DNA from: Phycisphaerae bacterium
GTDB taxonomy: Bacteria > Planctomycetota > Phycisphaerae > Sedimentisphaerales > Anaerobacaceae
Assembly: GCA_021736645.1 (NCBI GenBank)
Contig: JAIPFM010000096.1
Location: 20,351 to 84,350, forward strand
DNA: 64,000 bases
Direction of reading: 5' to 3'
Shown: piece by piece, positions 1 to 9,553 of the stretch
How the letters are laid out: every line of letters begins with the position of its first letter
Position numbering within the stretch: the first letter of the stretch is position 1
The notes under the pieces: model-generated
Seen by the model: the letters and a program-made list of their open reading frames with translations, nothing else
The model's database searches: none
What the model was told of the DNA's origin: nothing
Made by a program: the position numbers and the translations under genes

Positions 1-483
1 CTCACCAATGGGCTTGATCACGGAACTGAACAGATCGCCGGTAACCGGATCTTTGCGACGGGGCGCAGCAATGCTGTACAGAAACCAGTCGATCTGGCCC
101 AGATGGGTTCGGATGGTCTCAAGCACCTCTTCCTTGGCTTCGTTCGAAAAGGCATCTGCATTGATATTCCACACGCCAAGCCCTGATGCTCGTGCCTGTC
201 GGGTAAAGGCCTCGGTATTGTACCACCCGGCAGAGGCCGTGCGTTTGGCGCGGCCGGGCCGCTCGAAGGCCACACCCAGGGTGTCTGCCCGGCAGGCAAA
301 GGCCGACACGATGCGTGCGGCCAGACCATATCCATTGGACGCCCCGATGATGAGTACGCGTTTCGGCCCAGTCATCGGCCCCTGGGATTTGATGTAATTG
401 ATTTGCTCCAGCACCTGCGCTTCACAACCCAGAGGATGGGCTGTCAGACACACATTGTCCCGAATAACCGGTTCGATGATCAT
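1..483 (-). CDS. fabV: Enoyl-ACP (trans-2-enoyl-CoA) reductase FabV, 3'-truncated by window edge
   Basis: The 161 codons present read without a stop to the window edge. The N-terminus MIIEPVIRDNVCLTAHPLGC is diagnostic of the FabV/TER family, which reduces the trans-2 double bond of enoyl-ACP or enoyl-CoA with NAD(P)H in fatty acid or butyrate-type metabolism in the cytosol. Residues 47-57 (GASNGYGLAAR) form the nucleotide-binding glycine loop, and SIAAPRR (137-143) is the conserved segment after the fourth strand. The Y-x8-K catalytic pair lies beyond the window. FabV is normally about 400 residues, so roughly 40 percent is seen. The start is supported by AGGAG at 493-497 on the minus strand, 9 bases upstream. 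No neighbour links it to the glycan cluster. Confidence 0.93.
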   Translation of the reverse strand, partial: MIIEPVIRDNVCLTAHPLGCEAQVLEQINYIKSQGPMTGPKRVLIIGASNGYGLAARIVSAFACRADTLGVAFERPGRAKRTASAGWYNTEAFTRQARASGLGVWNINADAFSNEAKEEVLETIRTHLGQIDWFLYSIAAPRRKDPVTGDLFSSVIKPIGE

Positions 484-835
484 AATGACTTACTCCTGAT
501 AACCTACTTCAATTTGTCTGACCCGCGCCAGCATAATGGGGTTCATCAGCTCGAGCAAGTGTCTACAGTTTTTTTTACGAACACGCGTGCCACAAGGTTC
601 AGATGACGATTCGGACTCCGAAAAGTAACGCCAGGGACTGGCGGCTGCTTCAAAATTCTCCATGTCAGCGCCTTACACGTCAGCGCAGCGGCGTGTCTGA
701 GGCTGCGAAGCCTTCAAGATGTGGATGCGGCTTGCAATAAATATCAATGTTGCATCTCCTCCATTCTCTTCTATAATCAATATCAGCGTAAGCACTATAG
801 AATGTAATCCCGTACATGATATGGGTGTATTCAAC
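484..835. other. Intergenic region between fabV and prepilin-like gene
   Basis: These 352 bases separate two divergent genes. No convincing coding sequence is seen. The left end holds the fabV ribosome site. A small perfect palindrome (TTCGGA-C-TCCGAA) lies at 610-622. The right end carries the promoter described separately. Confidence 0.6.
750..777 (+). promoter_or_regulatory. Sigma-70-like promoter of the prepilin-like gene
   Basis: TTGCAT at 750-755 and a perfect TATAAT at 772-777 are separated by 16 bases. The -10 box ends 58 bases before the ATG at 836. The site lies inside the longer reading frame that could begin at 719, which argues for the later start. Confidence 0.5.
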
Positions 836-1609
836 ATGAACAGGCCAACTGCTTTTACCTTGATCGAACTCCTGGTCGTGATCGCCGTGATCGCAATTTT
901 GCTGGCACTGCTCGTGCCCTCCCTGCAAAAGGCCCGAGATCAGGCCAGAGACGTGGTCTGCAAGTCCCACTTAAGGGGTGTCGGTGTCGGCATCAGAATG
1001 TACCTTGATGACAGCAACCAGCGCATGCCGGATATGTATACCTACACTTCCGCGTCGAATGGTCATCTGTGGTGGGATAATCAAGGGAATCTACTTCGGC
1101 CCAGTGACGACCGCGCCTACTGGGGCGTTGCCTATTTTGACTACGTACAGGACAAAAAAGTATTCGGCTGTCCCGCGTTTCGGAATTTCGCTGATATCAT
1201 TGCCCAGGATCTGCTCTACGGTGGTGATCACCGATTCATTTATACGTCGGCATTCGCCAGCAATGGCTGGTTGAGTAAAGAGAAAATTACGAGTATACGC
1301 CGCTGCTCCGAAGTCATCCTGGCGCACGATCACATGGAACCGAGAATGGAACATGGCAACAGGGCTGAAAGATCGGACATGCTTTTCCCAAGCCCCACAG
1401 GTGTCAATCTGACCCATTATCGCACCGGCGCAGGTCGCACGAACTGGTACCGAGGCATATTCAGGCATGCCGTGCGCAAGGGCGATGATGTGCAGACTGG
1501 AGGCAGTCTTAATACGCTCTGGCTGGACACCCATGTCAGCCGCATCAGGGAAACCACGGGACAGGGTGTGCTCAAACGCTGGTACGATCCATTGGGAAAA
1601 AATCCCTGA
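836..1609 (+). CDS. Prepilin-type N-terminal methylation protein (H-x9-DG family type)
   Basis: A short basic leader (MNRPTA) is followed by [20 protein letters not shown], the type IV pilin/pseudopilin cleavage and methylation motif and hydrophobic helix. A coiled stretch follows ([10 protein letters not shown]), then a C-terminal domain ending in [13 protein letters not shown], which resembles the H-x-DG-type tail seen in planctomycete and lentisphaeral members. Such proteins are probably processed by a prepilin peptidase and assembled or anchored at the cell envelope; the role of individual members is unknown. A frame-open ATG exists at 719, but the promoter at 750-777 and the usual short leader favour 836. 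It is 257 residues long. The gene is convergent with the sulfatase downstream, only 36 bases away. Confidence 0.82.
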   Translation: MNRPTAFTLIELLVVIAVIAILLALLVPSLQKARDQARDVVCKSHLRGVGVGIRMYLDDSNQRMPDMYTYTSASNGHLWWDNQGNLLRPSDDRAYWGVAYFDYVQDKKVFGCPAFRNFADIIAQDLLYGGDHRFIYTSAFASNGWLSKEKITSIRRCSEVILAHDHMEPRMEHGNRAERSDMLFPSPTGVNLTHYRTGAGRTNWYRGIFRHAVRKGDDVQTGGSLNTLWLDTHVSRIRETTGQGVLKRWYDPLGKNP

Positions 1610-1645
1610 AGAAACACTGACGAGCCTGGCTCATCCGTCGGACGC

Positions 1646-3163
1646 TCACAGGCCGGAGGCCTCGCGTTTACGTCCCGGTAGTTCTGCAGCCAGGATGTCC
1701 ACGTACAGGCGCGGCAGCTGGGCATCGGTCTCTCGCAACCAGGCCATGAGCTTGGCCTTGAGCTCCGCGGCCTTGGCCGGTTTGGTGCTGTACAGGTTGA
1801 CGCTCTCCCTGATATCCAACTTCAGGTTGAACAGCTCGTGGTCATCGTTGTCGTAGTGGTGGATGTACTTGTAGTCGCCGCACCGGATCACCGATCCCAT
1901 GTCATTCATGCCGTGGTAGCAGTAGTGGGGGTAGTGCCAGTAGAGGGCATCGCGATCCAGGGGACCGCTGCCCGACGCCACGGGCAGGAGGCTCTGTCCA
2001 TCGAATTCTTGCGCAGCATAGTCGATACCCGCAGCGTGAAGGAAGGTCGGGGCAAAGTCCATGGAGATCGCAGGTGTCGATTCAATCGCCCCAGCCCGTA
2101 TGCGTCCAGGCCATCGCATGATCATGGGCACGCGTATGCCGCCTTCATAGAGGTAGCCCTTGGCAGCGCGCAGCGGATCGGCCACCGAGGCCCCGGGCAT
2201 CTGTCCGTTGTCCGACGTGAACACCACGAGCGTATTCGAGGCCAGATTCCTCTGGTCGAGCGCACGCAGGACCCGGCCCACGGCCAGGTCCATGCCCTCG
2301 ACCATGGCCCTGTATCGCAATTCAATGTCCGGCTCCTTGACCGAGCCGTCTGCGTTGCGTGCGTCCGTGTAGTGCGCGTACAGGTCGGGCGTGGCCTGGA
2401 TGGGCCAGTGGACCGTGTAGGTCCAGAAGCAGAGGAAGAACGGGCGCGTGTCATCCTTGACCGTGTCGAGGTAGTCGACCGCTTCCTGGGCCAGCAGATT
2501 TGGCAGATACTCGCCAGGCTTGCCCTTCTTGTAGTTGGGCATGTTGATGGGCGCGTAAAAGGTGCCTGGCCCGCCCATGGCATTGCCCGCGATGTTGAGG
2601 TCAAAGCCGAAGCTCTCGGGGAACAGCGACGTGTCCGTGCTGTTGTAGTCCGGACCGGCCAGGTGCCACTTGCCGATGAATGCCGTGCGGTAGCCGGCTG
2701 CCTTGAGACGCTGGGCGATGGTTCGGTATTGTTTGTCGAGCACGTGCCTGGACCGGCCAGGTCCCCACAGGCGTCCAATGCGCTCGTCGGGTGTCGCACC
2801 GGGCGCAGGCTGGGCGTCATAAAAACTCCACCGATCCGGGATGTGGTTCGTCACCTTCACGCGCGCCGGGGCCAGGCCGGTGATGCACGCGGCACGCGTG
2901 GGCGAACACACGGGCGCGGCAGCGTAGAAGTCGGTAAATCGGGTGCCCTGTGCGGCGAGACGGTCCAGGTTTGGTGTCACGAACTTGTCATTGCCCTGCG
3001 TGTGAATGTCCATCCAGCCGAGATCGTCGATCATGATGAACAGGATGTTGGGGCGCGTGCGCAAGGAGGTCTCTGCCGCGAGACAGGAGGTTGCAGCCAG
3101 GGTGCAGAGGACTGTGACTGTCACGCACAGGTATTTCGATTTTTTTATCTTGTCATGGATCAT
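1646..3163 (-). CDS. Secreted Cys-type sulfatase (S1 family)
   Basis: This is a 505-residue arylsulfatase-family hydrolase that probably removes sulfate esters from a polysaccharide outside the cytoplasm. A signal peptide (residues 1-29, ending CLAAE) is followed by NILFIMIDDLGW, where the Asp pair at 46-47 binds the metal. CSPTR at 86-90 supplies Cys86, which must be converted to formylglycine. GKWHLAG and FTSDNGQMPG are further active-site blocks. No formylglycine-generating enzyme or anSME is encoded in the window, so maturation depends on a gene elsewhere. GGAGG lies upstream of the ATG. The gene starts 41 bases after the stop of the next sulfatase, so the two form an operon read leftwards. 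Substrate cannot be deduced. Confidence 0.95.
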   Translation of the reverse strand: MIHDKIKKSKYLCVTVTVLCTLAATSCLAAETSLRTRPNILFIMIDDLGWMDIHTQGNDKFVTPNLDRLAAQGTRFTDFYAAAPVCSPTRAACITGLAPARVKVTNHIPDRWSFYDAQPAPGATPDERIGRLWGPGRSRHVLDKQYRTIAQRLKAAGYRTAFIGKWHLAGPDYNSTDTSLFPESFGFDLNIAGNAMGGPGTFYAPINMPNYKKGKPGEYLPNLLAQEAVDYLDTVKDDTRPFFLCFWTYTVHWPIQATPDLYAHYTDARNADGSVKEPDIELRYRAMVEGMDLAVGRVLRALDQRNLASNTLVVFTSDNGQMPGASVADPLRAAKGYLYEGGIRVPMIMRWPGRIRAGAIESTPAISMDFAPTFLHAAGIDYAAQEFDGQSLLPVASGSGPLDRDALYWHYPHYCYHGMNDMGSVIRCGDYKYIHHYDNDDHELFNLKLDIRESVNLYSTKPAKAAELKAKLMAWLRETDAQLPRLYVDILAAELPGRKREASGL

Positions 3164-3204
3164 ACACCGATATCCTCCGTTCTGTGTCGGGCAGGCAGCC
3201 TGGT

Positions 3205-4707
3205 CTAGGGCGCACGTTTGTTCGGGATGTCCGGCAGACGCTCAAATCCCCTGGGGAATGCGGCGTCCACCTCGTCCCACCAGGCATAGAGCCTGCCCAG
3301 CATGGCATCGCGCAGCTCGGGCAGGTCCTGGGCGAGGTTCTTGGTTTCGCTGATATCGTCTTTGAGGTTGTACAGTTCGAGTGTATTGTCTGTAAAAAAG
3401 TTCACTAATTTGTAATCCCCCAAGCGTATGGCGCCGCAGGGTTCACCCTTCTGGTTGGATTTGTGGGGATAGTGAAAATAGGTCGCTTCATGCACCTGCG
3501 TGGCCTGTTGCCGCAGTACCGGCACCAGGCTCTTGCCGTCCATGTGCTGATCCGGTCTGAGAGGCAGGCCGACCATGTCCAGAATGCTGGGATAAAAATC
3601 CATGCTCGTGATCACGGCATCAGATACCGTACCGGGTGTCACCTCGCCCGGCCATTTGATGATGGCGGGTTCGCGAATGCCGCCTTCGTACAGCCATCCC
3701 TTGCCCGCCCTGAGCGGCGTATTGGCCGTGGGTGTCCCCTCGGAGGTAGACAGGCCGCCATTGTCTGAAAAGAAACACACAATGGTATTGTCTTCCAGTC
3801 CCAGGGCCTTGATCTTGTTGAGAATGGTGCCCACGGCCATATCCATGGATTCCACCATGGCGGCGTAGGTGGGGTGGTCCTGGGCCTTTCTATATTTGAA
3901 GGTCTTGCCGGCCGCATGCTCCTCGCCAAATCGCTCGGCGTCCGTGAGCCCCAGGGCCTTCTGTTTTTTCTCGTATTTGGCCACCCTCTCTGGCGGCGCA
4001 CAGAAGGGCGCGTGCACGGTATAGAAGGACACATACGCCAGAAACGGCCCGTCCTGGTGATCCTCTATGAACTGGGCAGCCTCTGCGGCCAGACGATCGG
4101 TAATGTACTGCCCGTCCGGGCCGTTCTCAATATTCGGTATATTCCATGGGGAAAAGAACTTGTTGGGGATGTACAGGCCGCCGCGCCAGTGTCCCGCCAC
4201 ATTGAGATCGAACCCCTGCGCCTGCGGCCAGAATGTTCCCTCGCCGGCCTGGTTGTTCAGATGCCATTTACCAAAGAAGCCATTGGTGTATCCTGCCGTC
4301 TTGAGCGCTTCGGGCAACAGGACCTCTTCCAGGGGCAGGTTCTTGACATAATCGGGATTGCCGCGGCCGCCAATATACTGGGTCAGATGGAGGCGTGCCG
4401 GATTCTTGCCCGTCAGGATGGAGGCGCGCGTGGGCGAACAGATGGGCGAAGCTGCGTAGGCTTGTGTAAAACGCATGCCCTCAGTCGCGAGTTTGTCCAC
4501 GTTGGGCGTTTCATAGAAACGGCTGCCGTTTGCACCGATGTCCATCCAGCCCATGTCATCGATCAAAATAAAGACGACATTCGGTCTCTTGGCGGGCTTG
4601 ACAGCGGCATGGGCCGTGTTGAGTGCCTGCCCGGCCAGCGAGAGAAACGCCAGAGCGGCACCCACAAAGCGCAAAACATATCGACGATTCGTTGGATTCT
4701 TAATCAT
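3205..4707 (-). CDS. Secreted Cys-type sulfatase (S1 family)
   Basis: This second sulfatase is 500 residues long from the chosen start. The frame is open further upstream to 4833, but the ATG at 4707 is preceded by GGAGAAAG and gives a proper signal sequence: a basic N-terminus, a hydrophobic core around residues 13-30, and cleavage near AHAA. NVVFILIDDMGWMD carries the metal-binding Asp pair, and CSPTR (Cys90) is the formylglycine site. GKWHLNN and FFSDNGGLS complete the catalytic core. Relative to the sulfatase at 1646-3163 it is clearly a paralogue but not a recent duplicate. It is the first gene of a two-gene leftward operon with a promoter at 4757-4785. Confidence 0.95.
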   Translation of the reverse strand: MIKNPTNRRYVLRFVGAALAFLSLAGQALNTAHAAVKPAKRPNVVFILIDDMGWMDIGANGSRFYETPNVDKLATEGMRFTQAYAASPICSPTRASILTGKNPARLHLTQYIGGRGNPDYVKNLPLEEVLLPEALKTAGYTNGFFGKWHLNNQAGEGTFWPQAQGFDLNVAGHWRGGLYIPNKFFSPWNIPNIENGPDGQYITDRLAAEAAQFIEDHQDGPFLAYVSFYTVHAPFCAPPERVAKYEKKQKALGLTDAERFGEEHAAGKTFKYRKAQDHPTYAAMVESMDMAVGTILNKIKALGLEDNTIVCFFSDNGGLSTSEGTPTANTPLRAGKGWLYEGGIREPAIIKWPGEVTPGTVSDAVITSMDFYPSILDMVGLPLRPDQHMDGKSLVPVLRQQATQVHEATYFHYPHKSNQKGEPCGAIRLGDYKLVNFFTDNTLELYNLKDDISETKNLAQDLPELRDAMLGRLYAWWDEVDAAFPRGFERLPDIPNKRAP

Positions 4708-4756
4708 GACGTTGCTTTCTCCAGGATTAGGCCTATCTGTTTCAACTACAGCCGCA

Positions 4757-4785
4757 ATTATACGCCTGGGATCGAGGCAGGGCAA
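4757..4785 (-). promoter_or_regulatory. Sigma-70-like promoter of the sulfatase pair
   Basis: On the minus strand TTGCCC (4780-4785) is followed after 17 bases by a perfect TATAAT (4757-4762). The -10 box lies 49 bases before the ATG at 4707. Confidence 0.5.
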
Positions 4786-4909
4786 TGGAAAACAGGTGCA
4801 TGGTACACGGTGCCGGGCCGGGTCATGCGCCAATCGGGGACACGAAAGTCCTCTGCGGTTCCTGATAATTATTTCGAGTGTTTGAAGTTCAGAGAGCTGG
4901 TTTCAAAGC

Positions 4910-5717
4910 TCATTTTGTATACTGGTCGATCACCAGTGTGATGGTCCGCTGGCAGGCCGGGGCAGATCTGTACACACCCCGAGCGCGGTACATGGCCCCT
5001 TCATACAAACCGGTTTTCACGGCCAATGGTAGGTTGGCCAGATACGCCTCTTCCCACTGCAGCTGCTGCCTGAAAAGATACTCCAGCTCTTTCTCCGGGG
5101 TCTTTGCAGCGCGCAGTCCCTGTCTCTGCTGCTGTATGTCCCGACTGTGTTGATCAAACTCGTCCTTGCCCCAGGGCGTGGGCACAGGTGTCTGCGCGTC
5201 GATGAGTTCTGCCCACTTGATCTTGTCCGGTTCCATGTGAGTCGTCACATTCAACTCATAGGGCTCTGTCAGCGTGCTGGGCAGTTCATAGGCCACAGAT
5301 GAGGTATAATACTCATCGGCCAGGCAGGCCATATGGTGACCGAACTCGTGCACAAACACGTACTCGGCAAAGGCATTGTCCGCCGCGGCCGTGATGTAGA
5401 GCTGGTAGATCCCCCCACTCCCCATAGATGCTGCAGAATCCCCGCGAGTAGAGCACAGCGCTGCTTGTCCGATCCCGGACCTCGAACCGGTATTTTCCCA
5501 GACGCAGGCCGTCGACCCGCTGCGTCCTGCTCCCGGCCCAGGGCCCGTCCTGCACGATTTAGTCAAACGCGAAGTGTTCTTCCGCAGCCGTACCCGCGTG
5601 ATAGTAGTCAAATCGCAGGGTTGTGTCGGAAAAGCCTGCCGTGAATCCGGGGTCGGCATAGGCTGCCCCGGAAAGGGTAAAGGCGGCAAGTATGAGAATA
5701 AGAGGCCGTCGTTTCAT
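4910..5717 (-). pseudogene. Decayed M64-type (IgA peptidase-like) metallopeptidase
   Basis: Reading leftwards from the ATG at 5717, the frame encodes a signal peptide (MKRRPLILILAAFTLSGAAY) and an N-terminal domain closely resembling that of the intact M64 gene at 23144-24427. A TAA at 5559-5561 then interrupts it, where the intact paralogue has a Glu codon. The frame continues to SRGFCSIYGEWG, near 5415. There, at a run of six G, it shifts frame and jumps directly to GIYQLYITAAAD and the zinc motif HEFGHHMACLADEYY. About 200 residues between these points are missing relative to the intact copy. The start lies 1 base after the stop of the upstream prepilin-like gene, so it was probably translationally coupled. 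A homopolymer sequencing error could explain the shift, but not the stop plus the deletion. Confidence 0.8.
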
Positions 5718-5718
5718 T

Positions 5719-6594
5719 TCAAAAAAAGGACACGTCGGTGTTTCCGACCCAGCCGCTATCCGGTCCATTCCAATCCTCGACAAACCGTTCCTGCGCAGTG
5801 GGCAGGTTGTGCGTGGGATCAATCGTTCTCCACTTGACGTGCCCATCGCCAAAGAGCTGGCTGCGTCCGGTGGCCTGTGCATTCGGTGATTTTACAGCCC
5901 CCATGGGACTGGCAAAGTTGGTTTCATTCCAGGACCAGCCATTACGGCCATGGTTGTAGCGATAGGCTGAATCACTGCTGTCGAGGTTCAGAATCTCGGC
6001 CATCAGCAGGGTTCTGGCATTCGGGACCTTTCCGCTCAGAGCCCGCTTGGCATTCGGGCTGCAGGCCTGATCACTCATGAGGTCAGCCCTGCCAAAGTAG
6101 CTGTAGGCAATTTCTGCAAAATCATGATTGGGCCAGTTGATATTTCTGATCCACTGCTGCATGAAGTCACCGCTGCAGCTGGGGCAGGTCACCATATCCG
6201 TGGCCTCTCCGGTGTCTTTGTAATTGGACCCAAAGGCCTTGATATACGGATTGATCCCCTGAATATTCCACATGGTAGCGCCACGACTGTTTTCCTGGGG
6301 CTTATTCATAATGTAGTGCGGATAGGCATTCCCGCCCCACGCCATGGCCATGGCCATCATGATACTGTCATTGTCCGACGAGTACATGACCACGGCCGTA
6401 CCCCACTGTTTGAGCCGGCTGCTGCAACTGATTCGCCGAGCCGCGTCTCTGGCTTTCTGCAGTCCGGGCATGAGTACACCCATGAGTACGGCAATAATCG
6501 CGATGACCACCAGCAACTCAATGAGGGTGAAGCCAACGCGTTTCTTCTGAACCACACACAGGTCATGGGAGGCCATCATGTTTTTGGATATCAT
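5719..6594 (-). CDS. Prepilin-type N-terminal methylation protein with H-x9-DG-like tail
   Basis: The leader KKRVG is followed by [20 protein letters not shown], the pseudopilin processing motif and transmembrane helix. [20 protein letters not shown] gives the typical coiled neck, and the C-terminal block contains [10 protein letters not shown], the D-G-H-V-K-W signature of the H-x9-DG group common in Planctomycetes. The ATG at 6594 is chosen because GAGG-AG lies 9 bases upstream; the frame is open to 6786, but those codons lie across a promoter. It is 291 residues long. The gene is divergent from the Asp-box propeller gene and directly upstream of the M64 pseudogene. A role in surface assembly or sensing of polymeric substrate is possible but not shown. 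Confidence 0.85.
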   Translation of the reverse strand: MISKNMMASHDLCVVQKKRVGFTLIELLVVIAIIAVLMGVLMPGLQKARDAARRISCSSRLKQWGTAVVMYSSDNDSIMMAMAMAWGGNAYPHYIMNKPQENSRGATMWNIQGINPYIKAFGSNYKDTGEATDMVTCPSCSGDFMQQWIRNINWPNHDFAEIAYSYFGRADLMSDQACSPNAKRALSGKVPNARTLLMAEILNLDSSDSAYRYNHGRNGWSWNETNFASPMGAVKSPNAQATGRSQLFGDGHVKWRTIDPTHNLPTAQERFVEDWNGPDSGWVGNTDVSFF

Positions 6595-6657
6595 TGCCTG
6601 TTTCTCCTCAATCTCAGGGCAACTGATCGGAATACTGATTTTACAGCTGTCTGGATG

Positions 6658-6686
6658 ATTATACGTCCCGAAGCCGGGCAGATCAA
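6658..6686 (-). promoter_or_regulatory. Sigma-70-like promoter, leftward arm of a divergent pair
   Basis: On the minus strand TTGATC (6681-6686) and TATAAT (6658-6663) are separated by 17 bases, 63 bases before the ATG at 6594. Confidence 0.55.
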
Positions 6687-6739
6687 CATGAAAACCGCGT
6701 CCAACCGTGTACCCCGGTTGGGGTGTCAAGTCTGTGCCC

Positions 6740-6767
6740 TTGATTTGCCATGATACTGGGGTATAAT
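6740..6767 (+). promoter_or_regulatory. Sigma-70-like promoter, rightward arm of a divergent pair
   Basis: TTGATT (6740-6745) and TATAAT (6762-6767) are separated by 16 bases. The site lies 79 bases before the ATG at 6847. It sits back to back with the leftward promoter at 6658-6686, so the glycan genes on both sides may share a regulator binding near 6690-6740. Confidence 0.55.
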
Positions 6768-6846
6768 CAGTGCCTTGACGACACATTCAGACACCTGTCA
6801 GCCGAGTGGAGCCAAGGTTAAAGCCACGTTAAACAAGTAGGGATCT

Positions 6847-9465
6847 ATGAGACGATTACCGTTATCCGTCATTCTGTGTATCGGCGCTGCCTTGTCCCTG
6901 CAGGTGAACGGGCAGCACACGGCCACGCCCGTAACCAGGGCGTGGGAGGAGTTTACCGCAAACAAACAAGGGTCTCTTTTTGCCGGGATCACGTGGGACG
7001 CGCTGGGGCCTGTGATCAACTCGGGGCGCGTGGAGACGCTGGATGTTGACCCCGGGCGTCCCGGCACAATCTACGTGGGATTCGGATCAGGCAATCTCTG
7101 GAAGACGACCAATCATGGTTTCTCGTGGAAACCCATCTTCGATGACCATCCCGGCTACAGTATCGGAGACGTCTGTATCGCCCCCAGCCAGAGCCGAACG
7201 GTCTATGTGGCCACCGGAGAGAATCTGCGTGCCAAACGCGGCCACACATTCGCCGGGGCCGGTGTGTATCGGTCCGACGACGCGGGCGAGACCTGGCGGT
7301 CGCTGGGACTGGCCGATACGTATCACGTGGGACGCGTGGCTGTGCATCCTGCCAATCCCGACATTGTGTTTGTGGCGGCCCTCGGACATTTTTACTCGGC
7401 CAACACAGAGCGGGGTCTGTACAAGAGCAGCAATGGGGGACGCACGTGGCGCAGGGTGCTGTTTGTGGATGACCGCACTGGGGCCAGTGATGTGGTGATT
7501 TCACCGTCCGATCCGTCCGTGGTCTACGCCTCCACCTGGCAGTGCAGTGAGGCCATTGGCGGGCCCGGCAGCGGTGTATATCGAAGTACGGACGGCGGTG
7601 AGTCGTGGACAGAATGTCACGGCGGGCTGCCTGACGGCCCCATGAACGGCCGCACCGGTCTGGCGGTCTCGACGCAGAACGCCCATCGCGTCTACGCCCT
7701 GACAGACAACCTCAACCTTCTTGGACAAGAGGACACCGGTGAACTGTACCGAAGCGATGACGGCGGCAAGACATGGATCAAGCCTCATGCCGAGAATCTG
7801 AAGATATTCAGTTCCTTTGGTCATGTGTTTACGGATTGTTTTGTCACTCCCACGGATGACAACGAAATTTACGCCCTGGGGATCACCGTCTTGAGGAGTA
7901 CGGACGGCGGACGGCGCTTCACGCAGCTCGGCGGCCAGGTGCGGCACATCAATCCCTCTCCGGCCCAGGCCTTTCATCTGGATCATCACGACATGTGGAT
8001 CAATCCGAACAACCCGGACCATGTGATGGTCGGCAACGACGGGGGACTCTACATCTCCTATGACAGGGCCCAGTCGTGGATGCATTACAACAACCTGCCG
8101 GTCGGTGAATTCTATTTTGTGCGTACGGACAATGACACACCGTATCGCATCTACTCCGGGACCCAGGACGATGCGGCCGTACGCGGACCCGCGAAGCCCC
8201 TCAGGCAAAACGGCCCGGATGGCTGGGAGTACGTGTGGATCGATCCCTGGGCCGGCGGCGACGGCGTGGTCACGGCCCCGGATCCTGCAGATGCCAACAC
8301 GGTCTACTTTGAGGCCCAGAATGGAGACATCCGACGCAAGCACATGCCCACGGGCCTGACCACAGGGATCACACCCCGACTGCCAAAGACGCATCCGGGC
8401 AAACTCTTTCACGAATGGCTGACCCCCTTTTTTGTGTCACAGTACAATCCCCTGACACTCTACTACGGTGCCAATTACGTGTTCAAGAGCCTTGATCGTG
8501 GATCGACCTGGCGTGACATCAGCCCCGACCTGAGTGACTCGTCCGATCCGGCACGATGCGGCCAGGGGGTGACTGCACTGGCCGAGTCGCCGGTGTCCCA
8601 GGGACTTGTGTATGCGGGCACGTCAGAGGGGGCCCTGTGGGTGACGCGTAGCGACGGCGCGGCCTGGACAGAGATCTCCGGCGGTCTGCCGGCCCGGTAC
8701 ATCAAGAGTATCGCCCCGTCTCGATTCAAGCCGTCCCGCGTGTACGTGACATTGAGCGGGATCAGGGAGGATGAATTTGCCGCCATGGTGTATGGGTCGG
8801 AGGATGAGGGTGTCACCTGGACGTCCATTGGGTCGAATCTGCCCAGCGCACCGGTCAATGTGATCCTGGAGGACCCTGTGCATGAGCAGGTCCTGTATGG
8901 CGGCACCTTCAGCGGGGTGTTCGTGTCCCTGGATCGCGGGCGATCCTGGCAGGTCCTGGGCTCAGGCATGCCCCACTGCTTTGTGGCGGACATGACGATC
9001 CAGGCCAGAGACAGGGACCTGATTGCGGTCACGCACGGCCGGGGCATTTTCAAGCTGGACCTGGAGCCGTTATACGCGTATCTGGCCGACCCCTCGGATC
9101 AGGCCCGCTGCCTGTACATCGCAGAGGCGATGCTTCCCTCACAAGATGCGTCCGGACAGAGACCCGATATGACCCGTTACGATCCCGTTCAATTCCATGT
9201 GTATCTGCCCACTGCAGACACGCTCCAGATGGAGATCCTCGATGCCGACCAGAAGGTCATCAAGTCCTCTGCCGTGACATCGGTCCGGGGATGCAATACC
9301 TATGCCTGGGATCTCGTCACTCAGACCATTGAAAAGGATAATCCGTATCACTTCAAGACGCACATTTTTCCCGAGGCAGGCAAGTACGGTCTTCGATTTC
9401 GGTCGGACGAAACCGTCCTCGAGACGGCCTTCGTGATCACGGCACAGGACCCTGCTCAACGTTGA
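6847..9465 (+). CDS. Secreted Asp-box (BNR/sortilin-like) beta-propeller protein
   Basis: A signal peptide (residues 1-22, ending VNGQ) precedes a long repeat region. At least nine Asp-box motifs (S-x-D-x-G-x-T-W) are visible, for example SDDAGETWRSLG, SSNGGRTWRRV, STDGGESWTEC, SDDGGKTWIKP, SLDRGSTWRDI, SEDEGVTWTSI and SLDRGRSWQVL. These define one or two stacked VPS10/sialidase-type propellers. The C-terminal 90 residues form a beta-sandwich-like tail. The family includes xyloglucanase-like GH74 enzymes and non-catalytic binding proteins; I could not identify catalytic Asp residues with confidence, so it is called only a propeller protein. It is the first gene of a rightward run (6847-25891) of exported proteins. 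The length is 872 residues. Confidence 0.85.
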   Translation: MRRLPLSVILCIGAALSLQVNGQHTATPVTRAWEEFTANKQGSLFAGITWDALGPVINSGRVETLDVDPGRPGTIYVGFGSGNLWKTTNHGFSWKPIFDDHPGYSIGDVCIAPSQSRTVYVATGENLRAKRGHTFAGAGVYRSDDAGETWRSLGLADTYHVGRVAVHPANPDIVFVAALGHFYSANTERGLYKSSNGGRTWRRVLFVDDRTGASDVVISPSDPSVVYASTWQCSEAIGGPGSGVYRSTDGGESWTECHGGLPDGPMNGRTGLAVSTQNAHRVYALTDNLNLLGQEDTGELYRSDDGGKTWIKPHAENLKIFSSFGHVFTDCFVTPTDDNEIYALGITVLRSTDGGRRFTQLGGQVRHINPSPAQAFHLDHHDMWINPNNPDHVMVGNDGGLYISYDRAQSWMHYNNLPVGEFYFVRTDNDTPYRIYSGTQDDAAVRGPAKPLRQNGPDGWEYVWIDPWAGGDGVVTAPDPADANTVYFEAQNGDIRRKHMPTGLTTGITPRLPKTHPGKLFHEWLTPFFVSQYNPLTLYYGANYVFKSLDRGSTWRDISPDLSDSSDPARCGQGVTALAESPVSQGLVYAGTSEGALWVTRSDGAAWTEISGGLPARYIKSIAPSRFKPSRVYVTLSGIREDEFAAMVYGSEDEGVTWTSIGSNLPSAPVNVILEDPVHEQVLYGGTFSGVFVSLDRGRSWQVLGSGMPHCFVADMTIQARDRDLIAVTHGRGIFKLDLEPLYAYLADPSDQARCLYIAEAMLPSQDASGQRPDMTRYDPVQFHVYLPTADTLQMEILDADQKVIKSSAVTSVRGCNTYAWDLVTQTIEKDNPYHFKTHIFPEAGKYGLRFRSDETVLETAFVITAQDPAQR

Positions 9466-9553
9466 GTCCGCGGTCACTGCGTCAGATATCAAGCTTGAAG
9501 AAATTCGGTCACAGCATAATGACAGACACCGGCGACAACCAAGGAGAACAGGC

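Noticed and set aside
1838..3208. A 456-codon open frame on the plus strand opposite a sulfatase
   Set aside because: It starts with a Val-rich run and has no recognisable domain, while the minus strand encodes a complete sulfatase with all catalytic motifs.
7501..8412. A 303-codon open frame on the minus strand opposite the Asp-box gene
   Set aside because: The plus-strand Asp-box repeats run straight through this stretch; the antisense frame shows no motif.
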